Shown piece after piece: positions 35,125 to 63,699 of a stretch of DNA of 64,000 bases. The translations under genes were made by a program, and so were the position numbers. Numbering within the stretch: position 1 is the stretch's first letter; every line of letters begins with the position of its first letter. Below the pieces are notes generated by a model that did no database searches, was not told the origin of the DNA, and worked only from the letters and a program-made list of their open reading frames with translations. Source of the DNA: Incurvaria masculella (lineage: Eukaryota > Arthropoda > Insecta > Lepidoptera > Incurvariidae); NCBI GenBank assembly GCA_946894095.1, contig OX335644.1, forward strand, positions 25,463,595 through 25,527,594, written 5' to 3'.

Positions 35125-35530
35125 GAGCAGACATGAGCCGCCGCCGGGGGTTTTCCGTGACGATGGCAAGAGGCCAGACGACGTCACTCTTCTGCCATGG
35201 AAGTAGGGGACAGCCCTGATATGGGACGCGACTTGCGCAGACAGATTAGCCCCCAGCCACGTGGAGGGCTCTTCTCGGGCGGCCGGTTATGCCACAACAA
35301 CGGCGGAACTTTTAAAACATAATAAATATAGTTTAGCAAAATCGTGCTACGAATTCATCGCCTTTGCTGTTTAGAGTTAAAGAGCTTAACAGATTGCTCA
35401 TCGAGGTGCCTGGGGACAAATGAGCGCCCAGTTATCTTAGATAGAAGCCAAGTCTAGCCATTCAGCGGGGGAACGCGGCGTCTGTGATGGCACAATGCCA
35501 ATTGTGTCGATGATGGTGGAATATTTTATT
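35125..35530 (+). pseudogene. Retroelement protein fragment
   Basis: In one frame D-D-G-K-R-P-D-D-V-T-L-L-P-W-K, stop, then W-D-A-T-C-A-D-R-L-A-P-S-H, a block common in LINE-derived insect proteins. It is followed near 35460 by an A-I-Q-R-G-N-A-A-S-like end also seen at 1050. Confidence 0.55.
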
Positions 35531-36221
35531 TTTTAATTAGGCTTAATTTTTTTAGTTAATATTTTAAATGAGTAATTTTATAAAATAATCGTTTTTGATT
35601 AAAAAAATGTTTCAATTGATAAATAACAGTTATTTTCTCCTGATGACGGCGCTATTTGTGATATGATGTAGTGAATGGTAAGTCTTTAAATGTATTCTTA
35701 TAGTTCCCTGCCATAAAAAAGTTAACATTAATAATAAAAGTTGTCTAAATAAGTAAAACAGAACTGCGTTTTTTTATTGTATTACCAGGCATAGTATTAA
35801 AGATAGCACCGGGTTTCTTACCCATAAAGGAATGGTCATTGTCCTTTATTGAACAGATTTTCAGAAGTTTTCAGGCCCTAATTTACTATGTTGAGATATT
35901 ACTGTATTAATAGGTGAGTATACCGAACGCTAAAGTAAAATTGTATTTTTGTAGACCGTACAATTTCTTCAACATCCGAGCCGTATCAGTTCTTCCAGTG
36001 AGATATGACACCGCATATTGTATTCACGTTCGTACTCTACTGTGTTCCTGCTATGTACCTACAGATACGGACGCTCCATCCACATTAGCGAAAGTATTTG
36101 GAAAATCCGAATGTTCATGACCAAAATTTGCATCTCATTTTACGAGGTTGCATGATTATGCAGTGGGTCTCGTTTCTTCAACATAAACATAAATTTGCAA
36201 CAAACATACTTTCTTTCTTAC

Positions 36222-36350
36222 TAGAGCACAAACACAAGCTGCGAATTCGAATGGACTCGTAGTTCGTGTTTGTGCGCATTCGATTGATACGGCAACATCA
36301 AAACGGCCAATCGTACTCGAAATTGCGAGTAAAATAGTCCGGTACGGCCC
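36222..36350 (+). repeat. Interspersed repeat family B copy; further copy at 33095-33235
   Basis: Ends GAAATTGCGAGTAAAATAGTCCGG; the 33 kb copy has GAAATTGCAAGTGTAATAGCCC. Nothing coding. Confidence 0.6.
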
Positions 36351-36635
36351 CAGATCGGTTTAAAAATAGGAATAGCACCTCATCACAAAATTATCTCAGA
36401 TCAAAGCAGGAAGGAGACATGTCATCAGGCCCGCCTAGTATGAGACCCACTGCTCTTCCGGAATTCAATTTTCTAAAATAGTAGCAGACGTATTGGAGGG
36501 TTTGGCCGGGCAGGAAATGACTTGGCGTACGATTTCCGGGGCACTTTTGCGCACTGTTTGCACAATTTGTCCATACGGCGAAATCGTTGTCGCTTATTTT
36601 CCTCCATTAGCTGGAAACACACTCTTGGATTCGTA

Positions 36636-37250
36636 TTTTTTAAGGTTCCGTACCCAAAGGGTGCCAACGGAACCAAGCCTCCGCTGTCCGTCCGTTCGTT
36701 CGTCTATCACAGGGCTGTATTTCATGAACCGTAATAGGTAGGCAGCTGAAATTTTCACAGAGTGTGTATTTATGTTGCCTCTATAACAACAAAATCTATA
36801 ACAGTAAAATTTAAAAATAATACAAAGCGGAATATTTTTTTTAATAAAAAATAAAACCGGCCAAGTGCGAGTCGGACCCGCACACGAAGGGTTCCGTACC
36901 ATCGTATTCAAGGAGAAAATTACGTTTTTTGTGTGGGACCCCCCTTTAATTTTTATATTTTTTTTATTTTACCTATTTGTTGTTCTAGCGGCAAAATAAA
37001 TACACACTTTGTGAAAATTTCAGCTGCCTACCTATTACGGTTCATGAGACACAGCCCTGTGACAGACGGACGGACGGACGGACGGACGTCGGGAGGGACG
37101 GACGGACGGACCGACATTGGAGGCTTAGTAATAGGGTTCCGTTTACACCCTTTGGGTACGGACTCTAAAAAACGTGATTATTTTGTGTTTAATTTTGTAC
37201 GATGATACGGAACCCTTCGCGTGCGAGTCAGACTCGCACTTGGCCTATTT
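36636..37250. repeat. Two repeat C copies head to head (36636-36855 minus, 36857-37250 plus)
   Basis: The pair forms an imperfect inverted repeat centred near 36856, with GACGGACGG blocks only in the second copy. It lies about 180 bases upstream of the secreted-protein gene. Confidence 0.8.
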
Positions 37251-37387
37251 AACGACCTCATGACTTCTTTTCTCTTCTGTGTATGTTTTCAATGTGACAG
37301 TAAATTACACCCATATTGCAGCCATTTTTAATGCGCTAATATCATGCGGGCTACTTGACTGAGCGACTTCGAAATTATTTTCCCAAG

Positions 37388-37394
37388 TATAAAA
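37388..37394 (+). promoter_or_regulatory. TATA box of the secreted-protein gene
   Basis: TATAAAA lies 45 bases upstream of the start codon. An ACAGT at 37410-37414, close to the arthropod initiator TCAGT, lies about 20 bases further on. If used, the 5' leader is only about 20 bases. Confidence 0.45.
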
Positions 37395-37432
37395 GCCATA
37401 CCACACGCTACAGTGGATATAAAGGACTGGAA

Positions 37433-37478
37433 ATGTGGCAGTTGGCGCTGGTTTTGCTCATATCGGGCTGTCATTTAG
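37433..37478 (+). CDS. Secreted-protein gene exon 1: signal peptide
   Basis: ATG plus 14 codons plus one base, with donor G|GTAAGATATT. An in-frame upstream ATG at 37355 precedes the TATA box and is therefore unlikely to be the start. Confidence 0.75.
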
Positions 37479-40400
37479 GTAAGATATTTTACAATAGTTG
37501 TGTTAAGGGCGTGATAACAACTGAATGCATTCCGGTCCATAAGGGCGAAAGTGATACCATGTTTAATATATTTATTAAATAACTACTACTTATTTTGGAA
37601 TTTCAAATAGTTGAATAATGCATTGATGGTCTAGCTATATTTTAAAATTACCACGTTAAATATCTAACGCTCTTATTCTGTGTTCAAACTTTTTTTATGA
37701 AAGTTTGTGAAAACACAAAGCACAAGAGACTTAGGGCCTTTTTCACCTTCTGCTGATAAGCTTAATCGCCACATATTAAGGGCATTTCTAAACAGCTTGC
37801 AATGAACACCAGTACAAGATACGTATATACGTAATGAGCGTAACCGTTATTTATACTTCCAACGTATTTATGGGACAAATCAGATTTTTACCAAACTAAA
37901 ATGATGTTCAAGAAGTGTGGAAACATGAACTATCTAAAAAAGTGAGTTGATATTAAGCGACGAATTCGAACTCACTCTTACCTGAATGGGCCCCCGGATC
38001 TCATAGTACTAGTAAATTTCAGTTCACTTGACCGAATAACACGCCGTTTTATAGGTAGCACGGTACGAAATGCAACTCGTTTAGTGACTCCCTTGCCGTT
38101 CACCTGCTATTCACCCGGCGAGTTAAGTTATCATTAAGTAAAACCCCCTGGTTGTGGTACCGTCTCCTTGGTCACGACAACTGCGTTCCAATGCGATGGT
38201 ACCAACCAAGGCTCTTGTATTACTACCGTTTTAGCTAAATTCCGAACCATGGGACAACTCGCATTCGTGAACTTATCCAACCCAGAAAGATAAATATAGT
38301 GTTGCACGTTCTTCTGACCCTTACGGTTGAAGATATGCCAACTGATACATATCTTCAACCGATACGTTTTGGTTTTTCACAGGAACCAAGTGCGAAGAGC
38401 AAGATGGAGCTGAATTAAGAAAAGACAAGGATGTAAACGAAGACAATTTTTTCCACAACCCTACACTTTCACGTCAGAAAAGGTGCCTCATTTAAAAATG
38501 CAAGATTATATGTCCGATCTTCGCCAGGAGTCTCTCGAGTACATGCACTCTCGTGTAGTGCCATCTATTCTTGAGTAGCTAATATCAATTGCGTGGTTAT
38601 AACCACACTTATGATGTAGCGCAGTCAAAGGATATACATGTCTAAACGCAGTGCGATTTGGTATTGAGTATAGGACAAAATATGCAATTTCGTATCAATA
38701 ATGACGAGGGCACCCGCATTATTCGGTTCTCTATGAGTGAGTGAGAATCTCATACAGGAATTTGATTCATACTTTATTGTCGAGGTTTCTCTGAACCCAT
38801 TACTTACTAAACCCTTATTTTATCTGTTGGTAGCATTTTCGAAATGTGACCAACCCCCATAACGCGTTAAACCGGTTTTTTTATTGTTTCGTTAAATACA
38901 TTTAAATAAGTTAAACATAACGTTAACTAAATGGGCAGATAATGTTATGTTCTTTAAAATTATATTTTAATCAATATCAGTTATTGTCAATATCAGCAGC
39001 GAAATTAAAAAAGAATACGTTGGAGACCTGAAATCACCTTTTTTTCATGCAATAAATATCAATTTCTAAAATATTTTTTAACTACATTGGTAGAACGTTA
39101 ACTGAAATTATACAAGTTTTTTTTCATGTTCTCATTCCATAAGGTTTAGGAAATTAACGCAAACTAACCATACGGCGATAACCTATTCGATGGCTGCGCC
39201 CGGCGTGATGCCCGTGAACGGTTGCTGTTTGTGGGGACTGGCTTGCTTCAACCGGCAACATGTTAGATGGTGGGCATGGTCTTTACAAATAAACTGATAT
39301 TTGTCTTGAACTGTTGCATATGACCTGAATTGTTTGTACTTTATACTTTTGTAAACTTAGATTAAGTGGACGTTGAAAAAAAATAACCATACGGCGATAA
39401 CCTATTCGACGGCTGCGCCCGGCGTGATGCTCTTGAACGGGTGCTGTTTGTGGGGACTAGCTTGCTGCAACTGGCAACATGTTAGATGGTGGGCATGGTC
39501 TTTACAAATAAACTGATATTTGTCTTGAACTGTTGCATATGACATGAATTGTTTGTACTTTATACTTTTGTAAACTTAGATTTAGTGGACGTTGAAAAAA
39601 AAACCAGCGGAGTTTCTTACCAGTTCTTCTACGCTGGGATTGCCGAACTGGCTAATGATAAAATATGACTAATCCGAGTGCAGTGTACTGTCTATGGATG
39701 ATGAATAAACAATAAACAATAAAAAAAAACAATACACTGAGAAAAAAATATCGTTGGCCCAACAAAGAAACTTTAATCGTGGAGACCCGTCATAGTGAAT
39801 TGGTTGCAACGACAACATTTATTTTGTCGACCATATATTGTCAATCTAACAAAGTAATTCTAGCAAAACATACTAGACATTGTTGCGCTCGCAACTTCCA
39901 CTTTGTTACACTAACAAACAGTGACCAAAGTTGTTACAGTAACAAATACGAATTTGTTTCAATGACAAAAAGCAATTGACAAAATAAAAGCTGTCCTGAG
40001 AAATAAGCTCGATTCGTTATAGTAACAACTTATTTTGATGCTTCAACAATTTTTTTCTGACAACGTGATTTTCGTCACTTTGTCAGCCTACTTCTTTCTC
40101 AGTGTACGCATTGGCTAGTATAATAATCTTAAAATTAAAACCGATGGACATTCCAGATGCATCGTCGTGCAGAAGCAGTCTGGCACGCACGGTGACAGCT
40201 CGGGGGGCGAAGGCTCCGACTACGATGAAGACTACGCCAGACAACCCAAGCTGCCCGCCGACAGGGTCCGAGCTGCGCCGGCGCCCGAGGTAACTGCGGG
40301 GCCTTACCGACGTCTTACTGTAGCCGGCTCGTAGCCTAGTGGCGCGGGGACTCGCCTAGCATACCAGCGGTCTGGGTTCAAATCCTCGCCTCGTTCATGC

Positions 40401-41007
40401 ACCAGCTTTTTTCTCATTCTGAGTTGGATAAGTGCATTTCGTCACGAATGCGAGCTGATCCATGGTTCGGAATCCATGTAAAACTGTAGGTCCCCTTCCC
40501 CTACTAAGCCCGCCCGGGTTGGTAGCATCGCATTGAAACACCTCTTGGCGCGGTTAGCCTTTAATATGTGGCAACTTAGCCAATCAGCAGTAGGTGAAAA
40601 AGGCCCTAAGGCGAAGCAAAAAGGAGGTTTTCGTTTTGACCGGTATGTATAAATGCATTTGAAATAGTTTTAAGAAATTGATTGGACATCTACTGGCTTG
40701 CCAATACAATTATAGTAATTTGTTACTTCGTGTTTTTACGGAGTTGTGTAGAAATTGCTTCGAGCGACCGTGGCGCCATCTACATTGAAGCACACACACA
40801 CCCTTGAGTGAACCATTAAACTGAAATCTAAAACATTAAATATTTGTTTTGCAGAACTTTTCAACGGAAGAAGAATTAGCCAAATACAAGAGTCTGAAGA
40901 AGAAATCCAACAATAGGCGGCGCTACAAACACAAGCGAGCACAAAATGGCCAACAAGATGGACGCCGTAAACAGAGCGCGGGAACTGCCAATATGACAAT
41001 CGGTTAA
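37433..41007 (+). CDS. Four-exon gene for a 143-residue secreted protein of unknown family, possible peptide precursor
   Basis: Exons 37433-37478, 38383-38482, 40157-40289 and 40855-41007 join in one frame and end at TAA. Residues 1-16 (M-W-Q-L-A-L-V-L-L-I-S-G-C-H-L-G) form a strong signal peptide. Then come R-Q-K-R at 46-49 (furin-like), an acidic patch with two tyrosines (D-Y-D-E-D-Y, 70-75), and a basic C-terminus from 103 with K-R at 120-121 and G-R-R-K at 129-132, which resembles an amidation plus dibasic signal. Only C19 and C50 remain after the signal. The protein should enter the secretory pathway; its role is unknown. I do not recognise the family. A TATAAAA lies 45 bases before the ATG. 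Introns carry repeats and a SINE, but the exons do not. The gene runs opposite to both neighbours and lies between their ends. Confidence 0.72.
38010..38120. repeat. MITE family A fragment (right half)
   Basis: Contains the CGGTACGAAATGCAACT block and ends TATTCACCCGGCGAGTTA. It lies in intron 1 of the secreted-protein gene. Confidence 0.6.
38383..38482 (+). CDS. Secreted-protein gene exon 2
   Basis: Acceptor ggtttttcacag is strong; donor AG|GTGCCT is weak. A better-looking donor at 38433 (GTAAAC) would bring an early stop in exon 3. The exon ends in the R-Q-K-R processing site. Confidence 0.65.
39165..39602. repeat. 217-bp tandem duplication
   Basis: ACCATACGGCGATAACCTATTCGA starts at 39168 and 39387; the copies differ at few positions and each ends GGACGTTGAAAAAAAA. 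It lies in intron 2 of the secreted-protein gene. Confidence 0.85.
39640..39725 (-). repeat. Repeat F; other copies near 26590, 32045, 34970, 45490
   Basis: Shared text: CATCCATAGACAGTACACTGCACTCGGATT..GTCATATTTTATCATT. Looks like the 3' end of a retroposon, with AATAAACAATAAA here. Confidence 0.65.
40157..40289 (+). CDS. Secreted-protein gene exon 3
   Basis: One base plus 44 codons, acceptor acattccag, donor GAG|GTAACT. It is much more GC-rich than the flanking introns, as expected for coding sequence. It encodes the Gly/Ser/Asp/Tyr-rich acidic patch and a Pro/Ala-rich linker. Confidence 0.7.
40324..40537 (+). mobile_element. 3'-truncated SINE
   Basis: Has head and first half of the body, then breaks off after GGTAGCATCGCATTG. 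It lies in intron 3 of the secreted-protein gene. Confidence 0.85.
40855..41007 (+). CDS. Secreted-protein gene exon 4, terminal
   Basis: Acceptor tttgttttgcag is strong. Fifty codons and TAA. It starts N-F-S-T-E-E-E-L-A-K-Y-K-S and becomes strongly basic (K-K-K, R-R-R-Y-K-H-K-R). N-F-S near the start is a potential N-glycosylation site. Confidence 0.75.
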   Translation, partial: NFSTEEELAKYKSLKKKSNNRRRYKHKRAQNGQQDGRRKQSAGTANMTIG

Positions 41008-42075
41008 AGCACAAATGGCTATTTCAGTCTACACAGATCTCAGCAGTTTTGTTCTGCTTAATATTTTAAGTTTTTGTTGTATCTCAAGCACCATCCAAAC
41101 TAGCTAAACCATTCGCATTGGCTAGTATAACCATCTTATTTATCTTTCTAAGTACCCACTTTCATTTATGCTTAGACTTACCGATTTTAAAACTCCGCCC
41201 AATGATGGCGTCGGCCTGTATCTCAGTTCGTTTCGCAACAAACGCTCCATTTGCCGGCATTCGCATCAAATGTTATATATTCTTTTCCGGAATGTCATAC
41301 TATGTATGTCAAGCAGCTCTCAAAATTTACGATCACTTGGAGGTGGAATACAACTCTTGTAATCTCTTCGAAATCAAACCAGTTTAATTTGAAAAATCAC
41401 GTTTATTTAAATGTAAACCATTCATAATACAAACATCAATCTAAAAAACGCCGCTAGCCACTCAATATGAAATGAAATATGTTTTACATTAATATCAAGC
41501 ATAACAAACATATGAATTGATTTATTTATCAGGGCCAAAGAATGGCATTATGTTTAAAACATGTTTAATTTGTTTATAGAATGTTTATTATCGGTGCAGT
41601 AAAACAAAACAAAACAGTGAAAATATCTTAATTTAATCATACATTGTCATTTATTAAAATCATAGTATTTAATGAATACTCCAAACAAAATTGGAAAATG
41701 TTGACTTCGCATAGCGATAAATTGCTAGGTACTTATAAACATATGCTAACAAATTAATAGGGTTGTTTGGTCATACATGATATAAATCAAATAATACAAC
41801 AATAGTAAAAACATTTATACTAATGGGCCTCGAAATGGCAGTTTGTTTTCATGTTGAACTTAGCATCTATAAGCCGTGATCTGACACAGACGCCCATGGG
41901 CTTTCGAACTTTAACGGGGGCTGGGAAAACCAAGGCGGCCGATCAGGTGCTCCTTCGCACCATGTTTGAGTGACTCCAGGTTATACTTTGCTGCAGGCGT
42001 CCCATGAATACGAACAATACTCCAAACAAAACCTTACCCACGCTTTGTAGAGTAGCCGGTTTTTGGTCAGACGTA
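41008..42075. other. Intergenic stretch after the secreted-protein gene
   Basis: TTGGCTAGTATAA at 41119 echoes 40110. Overlapping frames at 41118-41387 lack coding character. No clear AATAAA within 300 bases of the stop at 41007. Confidence 0.35.
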
Positions 42076-42077
42076 AA

Positions 42078-42249
42078 GTACTGGGGGTCCATTCAGGGCA
42101 AGAGTGAGTTCGAGTTCGGGAGTGAGTTAACCTAAAAATAGCTGGGAAATATATTATTATTTAAATACCGGAACCGTTATTTATACTTCTAACGTATTTA
42201 CGGGACAGACCTGATTTTTAACTAACTGATTTTTAACTCTTGCCCTGAA
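42078..42249. repeat. Repeat G with inverted CATTCAGGGCAAGAGT ends; related copy 37840-38000
   Basis: ATTCAGGGCAAGAGT (42097-42111) is inverted as ACTCTTGCCCTGAAT just before the palindrome. Both copies share CGTTATTTATACTTC(C/T)AACGTATTTA. Confidence 0.6.
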
Positions 42250-42298
42250 TCCTCAAGAAGGCGCATCAGGGGGTCCCCCTGATGCGCCTTCTTGAGGA
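42250..42298. repeat. Perfect 24-bp-arm palindrome with one-base centre
   Basis: Left arm 42250-42273 (TCCTCAAGAAGGCGCATCAG plus GGGG), T at 42274, right arm 42275-42298 exactly complementary. Pairing extends weakly to CCTGAA/TTCAGG outside. Confidence 0.95.
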
Positions 42299-43080
42299 CT
42301 TTCAGGTTTTTTGAAGCGAGCTTGGCTTTATTCTGGATATGGCGCCAGAAGGTTATCCGTCAGGTCCTCTGCGTTGCAATTGCTGTCGCCTAAATATAAT
42401 AATAAAAAACTTACATCCATGACACTGATAACATCATAGAAATGGCCAAAAAATCTCTTTTACGATAAATACTTGGTTCGTAGGTCGACAAAGAGAGTAT
42501 AAATAAATGTAGAAGTAATGGCAAAGTATTTTTGGATAATTTACGGCGTGCAAACGAATTATGAAACAATAAATGCTTCGAAATATTAATCTAAATACCT
42601 AAGACAATTATTTCAGTATTCTAAAGTTTAAGGTGTTTTCTAGCGTCTCTGACGGGTGTATAAATACATAACAGTGAAATAGATATACAATATATCAAAT
42701 GAAGAAAGTTAGAAATACTACTTAATATTTAAGGGAAATATTATAAAAAATACCACTTAACACACATTAAGGTACATTTTATTTAATCTATAATATATGT
42801 CCAACACCAAATTATTACTTTTTAAATTTTAATATTAATATGTAGTCTCACATTCTGTATTTTTAGATTTAATCTAAAATACACTCCATAAATTGCAATA
42901 ATACAGCATTCTGGGGTACGTTTTCTCTTTTTTATATTTTCCGAAATCTCAAAATGAAACGTGTTCGAAACGTTGGTTACTATTTTTTCATATTTGAGTT
43001 TTCAGAAAACACTATTAAGAGTGCTCTAGTTTTTTTTCTGCAGAATCTTCACTGTATCGACGTATTGCAAAAAATAATAA

Positions 43081-43890
43081 TAAAAACGAATAACAGCATT
43101 GTCGACATATTTGTCACGTAGCCATCTTATTCCCGGCTGGTATTCGCAAATCGCAGATTCGCGTTTCAAAATGAATGCCATTTCTAGATTGAGGGTGTTT
43201 CAGAGTAAATTTTTAATGTTTCCTAAATCAATTACGTATTTCATTCGCTGGAATAATCTGCCTCCTCCGGTGAGAAATAAACTTTCCCACGGTAGTTTTA
43301 GACGAGCGTGCAAGTCCTGGCTTCTTGCGCTCCAACGCGGAAAGTCATTTTAAGTTACACATTTTAAAATCTATAACATTATATTAGCTCTTTTTGTGTT
43401 CCTTGAAAGTTCTTTGAAATGAAAATGCCCCCTCATAATGTTTTACGTGTTTTATAAGATAAAATTGTATCTCGTAATTGAATTTAATTGTGTTGTTAAA
43501 TAGTCCGTGTGATCGTATTTTTGTGTTTTTCTTTAATTGTGTAAAGTATCTTTTTTTTTTTTCCCTTGTGTGTTCTCTTTGACAATAATTTAACTAATTG
43601 GTCTATGACATGTTTTTTTAAGGGTTTACTTACTGTATTTTTTCTGGTTTTATGTATTATGTTTCCTCACTCACGACAAACAGCTGTTGCTCTCACCTTA
43701 TGTTAGTCGTAAGTGTGTCCGGACCAGCGTAAAATCAGCGCTGTAGTTCACTCATCAAGAGGGACCTGCAGCACAAAATGCTGAGCTGGCTCCTTTTTTT
43801 TCTCCACAAATGTGTATTTTGAATTTTGTAAGTGTTCTAAGTTATGTTGAGAAAAAATAAACGTATTTTCTTTCTTTCTTTCTTTCATTT
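43081..43890 (+). mobile_element. LINE 3' end with (TTTC)n tail
   Basis: An 84-codon frame with R-W-N-N-L-P-P-P-V-R-N-K-L-S-H-G-S-F-R-R-A-C is the C-terminus of a lepidopteran-type LINE ORF2. About 500 bases of 3' UTR end in AATAAACG and TTTC repeats. Confidence 0.75.
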
Positions 43891-44095
43891 CTGAGCGCGA
43901 ACTTACTTACTAACTAGTTATTTCATAAATTGTACAACCGTTATTTTCCGCAAAGCAACCCGTCTCATTGAGGCTGTTCCGACCCATACAATTTTTTTTG
44001 TGCACAGAATGCAAACAGTTTTGCAGTATATAAGCCGCGAATTCATATTATATGAAATATGGCGAAAACATTTTCAGAATTTCAGATTTATTGTT

Positions 44096-44395
44096 TTTAG
44101 GGTTCCGTACCCAAAGGGTGAAAACGGAACCCTATTACTTAGCCTCCGCTGTCCGTCTGTCCGTCCGTCCGTCCGTCCGTCTGTCACAGGGCTGTATCTC
44201 ATGAACCGTAATAGGTAGGCAGCTGACATTTTCACAGAGTATGTATTTATTTTGCCGCTATAACAACAAATTGGTAAAATAAAAAAATATAAAAAATAAA
44301 GGGTAAAAAACAAAAAACGTGATTGTTTTGTGTTAAATCTTGTACGAAGATACGGAACCCTTCTCGTGTGAGTCCGACTCGCATTTGGCCGGTTT
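44096..44395 (-). repeat. Repeat C copy
   Basis: Reverse orientation, TTTTTAGGGTTCCGTACCC to GACTCGCATTTGGCCGG. Confidence 0.85.
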
Positions 44396-45060
44396 TTATT
44401 ATGATTTTCAAAATAAGATTATAATTTTACAGCAACATCTAAAAGTGTTACTTCCAATCGCTAATTACAACCGTTCTCTTTAAGATAGAATGGATAGACC
44501 TTTTTTACAAATCTTTTAATGTAAATAGAAAAAAGTTCATCTTAGAGGTTAGTGCCATGTCGGTTACCACGAGGTCTTTTTCTTCAGATTATAGAAATCA
44601 CTAAGAGGCCCTATGTTTTACAAGTTTATGCAGAAAGTAAATAAAATGTATTTTAAAATAACTTAACAAACTCGACTTTATTTAGTTCAGGGGCTGTTTA
44701 AAGAAGCTGTAGGAATAAGCCCGGCTGGGTTGGTACCATCGCATTACATAAAAAGATGGTCAATTAAAATGTGTCTGGTTTCCTGCATTTCGGGCTAACG
44801 GATTTGGTAAGCAACGGCCAAATTATACAACGGGCATTTTTACCCAAAAATGATTTAACACAAATAAATTAACATATTGTTTTTGTTGTCAAGTGCTTTT
44901 CGCTTATAACTTTTGAATTCATAAGATCTTAAGTGGGGCGGAATATTTACACTAATAAATAGTAGTTTTGGTTTGGTCACGAGATGGCGCCACCTAAGCA
45001 AGTGCACTGCATTGCTTTTCATCCTTATAAATAAATGAAGTACTTTCCGTTACAATTTTC

Positions 45061-45321
45061 TTGAATTTTTACTTATCGGGAATAAGATGGCCACTAAATA
45101 AGATCACTCTGAAAGTGACAATGCAGGACGAATTACAGTCGGTTCGCCTGAAACCCGCCCGAGCTACGCAACGATTTGAACATGTTTCTGTGGATCTTTC
45201 AGCACGTACGAAGTTGTCCGTCTTAGTGATCCCACTGAATCTGCAAACAATCAAAAACATTATTGATTTAATGAGGGTGAAATATGGTCTTTATTGTAAG
45301 CTAGCTGAGGTACCCTCGTAG
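45061..45321 (+). other. Unassigned 86-codon open frame
   Basis: Residues such as V-T-M-Q-D-E-L-Q-S-V-R-L-K-P-A-R-A-T are not low complexity and I see no repeat copy in the window. There is no promoter or splice context; it abuts a SINE head. Could be a fragment of a transposon or an orphan exon. Confidence 0.2.
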
Positions 45322-45327
45322 CCTCGA

Positions 45328-45420
45328 GCGGCTCGTAACCTAGTGGCGCGGGGACTGGCCTAGCATACCAGAGGCCCGGGTTCAATACCGACATGCACCA
45401 CTGTCTTTCTCTTTCCGAGT
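45328..45420 (+). mobile_element. SINE head fragment
   Basis: Box A and box B region only; joins another repeat at TTCCGAGTTCGGTTCAGCGG. Confidence 0.8.
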
Positions 45421-45825
45421 TCGGTTCAGCGGTTTAGGTGTGAAAACGCAACAGACTGACAGACAGAGTGACTTTCGCATTTATAATATTTGTATGGATT
45501 GTTTATTTGTCATCCATAGGCACTCGGATTGGTCAAAATTTATAATTAGCTAGTTCAACATGCACAGCGAACTTTGCTGGATTTTTAAAAAATATATATT
45601 GTACATTGTATTTTGTGAATTGTATTGTACAGTATTGTTGTGATATTTATGTAATATGGCGACCCCCCTGGTAAGAAATACGACTAGAAGAAAAATTCAA
45701 TCATTAACTTGCTGTTCACCCTGTGAGTTGATTTAACATGGTAACAACCAGACTCACGCTTGCTTAGCTTCGGAGAGGTATTCACTGGTCCAACTCGTTA
45801 TCAACGGCTATAATGTATGCTATAA

Positions 45826-46318
45826 TATACACGGTGTTAAACAAGTTCGCGACATTCCGGAAAGGGGGTTACTTTGGGTCGCATACTGATTCCGAAAACG
45901 AAGGATTTTTCTTGTTTTGAGCTTTTGTTTTAAAATGTTAGATTTTTAAAACTAGTATGAAAACATAGTATTTCGTAATAGGAATCGCACTGCATTCATA
46001 ATAAGTTCTAAAGTAGGACATTTTTAAAAATAAATATGAAAAATTACATTCGGATCGACGCGATACAATTGGCTGCGGCGCGCAGTCAGCTGCGAGACAG
46101 CAAACGCGTGACCTTGGCAGTGGCGCGTACACATGGCGTACTTACACCATTCCAAAGGGAAATTGTCGCTGAGGTAAAAGTTTGGATTAAATCTGCAATT
46201 TTTTTTTTTTACTATTTTAGATTTAATTTTTAAACACCACAAAATGATCAGCATACGAAATAGTTAAATAATCGGTATTAAAATAGCAATGTCGCGAAAA
46301 AAATTAACACCGTGTATA
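45826..46318. mobile_element. MITE with 15-bp perfect terminal inverted repeats
   Basis: TATACACGGTGTTAA (45826-45840) is exactly inverted at 46304-46318; further in, TTCGCGACATT also pairs with AATGTCGCGAA. Open frames inside (46024-46254 region) are not convincing as transposase. Confidence 0.8.
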
Positions 46319-46615
46319 TGTATGGCTATATTGTATTGTATTGTATTGTATATATTTAGCATAACACAAAGTAACACACATATAACAAAACATTGTCATT
46401 GGTGATCGTTAATATTACTTGTCAATATTTTCATTAGCAAAAAAATCAATCATTTAACATTCTAACAATAACATCAAATAAAAATAAAAATAACAATAGT
46501 CAAGTTGGTCACAATGATCAAATTAAATAAACTAAACTATGGAAAAATCATTAAAGTCGACATGTATACACATTACGACATATATACTATAATACTCACT
46601 ATAATGCTGACACCG

Positions 46616-46762
46616 TCTGAACGAGTGGTGCTGGCAGCGCGCGCGCGCCGGCGACGACGGCGCCGAGGCCGCCCCCGCAGGCGCCGGCCTCGCGGGCCCC
46701 GGGCCCCCGGAGCCCTTGCGCAGGGGCCTCGCGGGGCCGCGGCAGCGCGCCGCGCCGCGCCG
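46616..46762 (-). other. GC-rich 3' UTR-like stretch with CpG runs
   Basis: Unlike the AT-rich surroundings, this is almost pure G/C with cgcgcg and ccccgg runs directly after the iGluR stop. Arg/Ala-rich open frames on both strands look like composition artefacts. Confidence 0.55.
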
Positions 46763-63661
<16,899 letters not shown>

Positions 63662-63699
63662 CTGGAAAGGCGAACGCGAATATATGACCATGTAAATAA

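Noticed and set aside
44074..44313. Frames with Asp-Gly-Arg-Thr repeats, also at 36933-37205 and 19711-20028
   Set aside because: They come from the (GGAC)n core of repeat C.
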